From Legionellaceae bacterium (GTDB lineage: Bacteria; Pseudomonadota; Gammaproteobacteria; Legionellales; Legionellaceae), in NCBI GenBank assembly GCA_947473535.1, contig CANJFK010000036.1, positions 1 through 7,451 of the forward strand: a DNA stretch of 7,451 nucleotides, in the 5' to 3' direction. Of this stretch, positions 6,324 to 7,451 are shown piece by piece (the first letter of the stretch is position 1; each line of letters opens with the position of its first letter). A program made the position numbers and the translations under genes. The notes beneath the pieces were generated by a model. It did no database searches and was not told the origin of the DNA. It worked only from the letters and a program-made list of their open reading frames with translations.

Positions 6324-6641
6324 ATGACTAAACTTACAAAAGGTCTTTTGTCAGAAGAAGATAAATATGAGCAAGATGAAACAAAGCAGCCCTCAAAACC
6401 TGAGCAGCAACAAGGGGGTGGGGATTATCAAGCCATGGGCGATAAGCCGGTGAGCAGCAGTCCACCGATCGTTGCGAGCAATTCCGTCTTAGCGCGTTTG
6501 TATAGTTTCTTTAAAAGTTCAACACCTATACAAAAGCCTGGCTTAAACGAGACGTTGCTTTCTGATTCCGAGAAGAATAACGTGCAGGAGGCAGAAGCTG
6601 GCAGTAGCGGGTATGAGCCACCAAAACCACCAGGCCAATAA
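6324..6641 (+). CDS. Low-complexity acidic/Pro-rich small protein, unknown function
   Basis: I do not recognise this 105-residue protein. It has no signal peptide or membrane helix. The order is: a short start (MTKLTKGLLSEED, 1-13), a charged Glu/Lys/Gln-rich stretch with QQQGGG (28-33), a Ser/Pro linker (SSSPP, 44-48), one hydrophobic-aromatic block (VLARLYSFFK, 55-64), LLSD (78-81) and a proline-rich tail (EPPKPPGQ, 98-105). It looks largely disordered apart from the central block. Translation is well supported: GAGGA (6311-6315) lies 8 nt before the ATG. It runs opposite to its neighbours, diverging from proC and converging on yggS, and so breaks the usual yggS-proC operon. The SFFK and LLSD blocks match the protein at 3445-3837. 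An effector or other lineage-specific role is possible but unproven. Confidence 0.68.
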   Translation: MTKLTKGLLSEEDKYEQDETKQPSKPEQQQGGGDYQAMGDKPVSSSPPIVASNSVLARLYSFFKSSTPIQKPGLNETLLSDSEKNNVQEAEAGSSGYEPPKPPGQ

Positions 6642-6668
6642 TTTTACAGTGGATTGACACCGTCTGCG

Positions 6669-7370
6669 TTATGTTTTGTCGCGGGCGGTGGGACGTTCTC
6701 CAAAAATACCCTGACCTACACGAATCATCGTGGTGCCTGCACGGATGGCCGCCGATAGATCATGGCTCATTCCCATGGATAGCGTGTCCATTGTCAGATT
6801 GAGTTGCTCGTTGAGCGTATGCAGCAGTGTCGTTAAACGCAAAAAGGAGGCGTATTGTTGTTGCTCGTTTAGTTCTCGTTTTGGGATACACATTAATCCT
6901 CGTAATGCTAGGCGGGGTAATCGCTTGATCAACAGGGCGAGTTCCGCTATTGAATCTGGTTTTATGCCCGTTTTTTTTTCTTCATCATCAAAGTTAACCT
7001 GGATGCACACATTGAGTGGTTCAACGTTGGCAGGTCGCGCATCGTTGAGCAGTTGAGCGATGGTTAATCGGCTTATACTATGTACCCAAGCAAATTTTTG
7101 CGCAATGCCAGTTGTTTTGTTGCTTTGAATCGGGCCAATAAAATGCCAACACAGGGACAATGATGACAGCCGTTCAATCTTCACTTGCGCCTCTTGCCAA
7201 TAACTTTCACCGAAATGGTGTAATCCTGCGGTAAAGGCTTGTTGAATTGCCTCAGGAGAGTGTCCTTTACTGACGGCTAAAAGCTGCACGGATCCTGGTT
7301 GGCGATGGCAAGCTGCTTCGGCCTTACTGATTGTCCGTTGAATGGATTGGATGTTATTTGGAATCGTCAT
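6669..7370 (-). CDS. yggS: YggS/PLPBP family pyridoxal phosphate-binding protein
   Basis: YggS (PLPBP, PROSC) is a cytosolic single-domain PLP carrier with an alanine-racemase-like barrel. It has no known catalytic activity and buffers free PLP, affecting vitamin B6 and amino-acid homeostasis. The 233-residue product matches the family length (about 230). LLAVSK (30-35) carries the PLP lysine K35. FGESYWQEA (53-61) is the family FGENY motif with Ser for Asn. WHFIGPIQSNK (75-85), LRGLMCIP (156-163), TLSMGMSHDLSAAI (196-209) and GTTMIRVGQGIFGER (212-226) are all typical; the last contributes to phosphate binding. The start is ATG 7370; only a weak GGA lies upstream. A nine-base A run in the coding strand (7-nt core codons AAA AAA at K132-K133; plus-strand T run 6971-6979) is a slippage-prone spot. 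The gene normally precedes proC, but an opposing 105-aa gene intervenes here. Confidence 0.97.
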   Translation of the reverse strand: MTIPNNIQSIQRTISKAEAACHRQPGSVQLLAVSKGHSPEAIQQAFTAGLHHFGESYWQEAQVKIERLSSLSLCWHFIGPIQSNKTTGIAQKFAWVHSISRLTIAQLLNDARPANVEPLNVCIQVNFDDEEKKTGIKPDSIAELALLIKRLPRLALRGLMCIPKRELNEQQQYASFLRLTTLLHTLNEQLNLTMDTLSMGMSHDLSAAIRAGTTMIRVGQGIFGERPTARDKT

Positions 7371-7419
7371 TTTGGTGGTCCACTACCGTAAGCTTTTAAT
7401 CTAAACTTAATAATCAAAT

Positions 7420-7451
7420 GTAGCCTGGATGCAGCGCAGCGTAATCCGGGA
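7420..7451. repeat. Truncated short dispersed-type palindromic repeat
   Basis: The last 32 bases read GTAGCCTGGATGCAGCGCAG followed by CGTAATCCGGGA. CCTGGAT (7424-7430) can pair with ATCCGGG (7444-7450) over seven pairs, one of them G-U in RNA, around a GC-rich loop. I recall this 'GTAGCC(T/C)GGATGnAGCGnAGCGnAATCCGGG' form as a common intergenic repeat in many proteobacteria, including Legionella-like genomes. It lies about 50 bp upstream of yggS and is cut by the window edge, so neither its full length nor its relation to the next gene can be seen. Confidence 0.6.

Noticed and set aside
6730..7056. 108-aa plus-strand frame opposite yggS
   Set aside because: Antisense to a clear YggS; Ser-rich composition is what the reverse complement of this coding sequence gives.

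Overview
The window looks like ordinary chromosome from a gammaproteobacterium. It carries three arrangements typical of that group: pepA divergent from lptF-lptG, lptF and lptG joined by an ATGA stop/start overlap, and yggS, proC and yggT in order on one strand. Base composition is moderate (mid-40s % GC by eye, not counted). A DUF2845-like secreted protein, polar proline/serine-rich small proteins and a short dispersed-type repeat at the right edge suggest a Legionella/Coxiella-type (Legionellales) relative. That placement is an inference, not a proof.

Layout. Positions 1-1167 (-) hold the N-terminal 389 residues of leucyl aminopeptidase PepA; its C-terminus lies beyond the left edge. A 130-bp divergent intergenic region follows. 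Then come lptF (1298-2374) and lptG (2371-3435) on +, the two membrane subunits of the lipopolysaccharide export ABC transporter. Facing them is a minus-strand run, in its own reading order: yggS (7370-6669), proC (6228-5443), yggT (5427-4852), a secreted DUF2845-like protein (4782-4207), a compact small protein of about 96 aa (4188-3898), and a 130-aa low-complexity protein (3837-3445) whose end is 9 bp from the end of lptG. A plus-strand 105-aa low-complexity gene (6324-6641) sits between yggS and proC and breaks what is usually one operon. The right edge holds a truncated, hairpin-forming repeat (7420-7451).

How the genes relate. LptF and LptG form the inner-membrane core that, with LptB, extracts LPS for transport to the outer membrane. 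YggS (PLP homeostasis), ProC (last step of proline synthesis) and YggT (small membrane protein) are a conserved housekeeping neighbourhood. The least understood content is the two polar proteins at 3445-3837 and 6324-6641. They bracket proC-yggT-DUF2845-small ORF and share an acidic start, a central SFFK block and an LLSD motif 27-28 residues from the C-terminus. They may be divergent members of one lineage-restricted family and are the best candidates here for undescribed biology. I see no CRISPR array, tRNA, rRNA, transposase or toxin-antitoxin pair, and no gene-free stretch longer than 300 bases.
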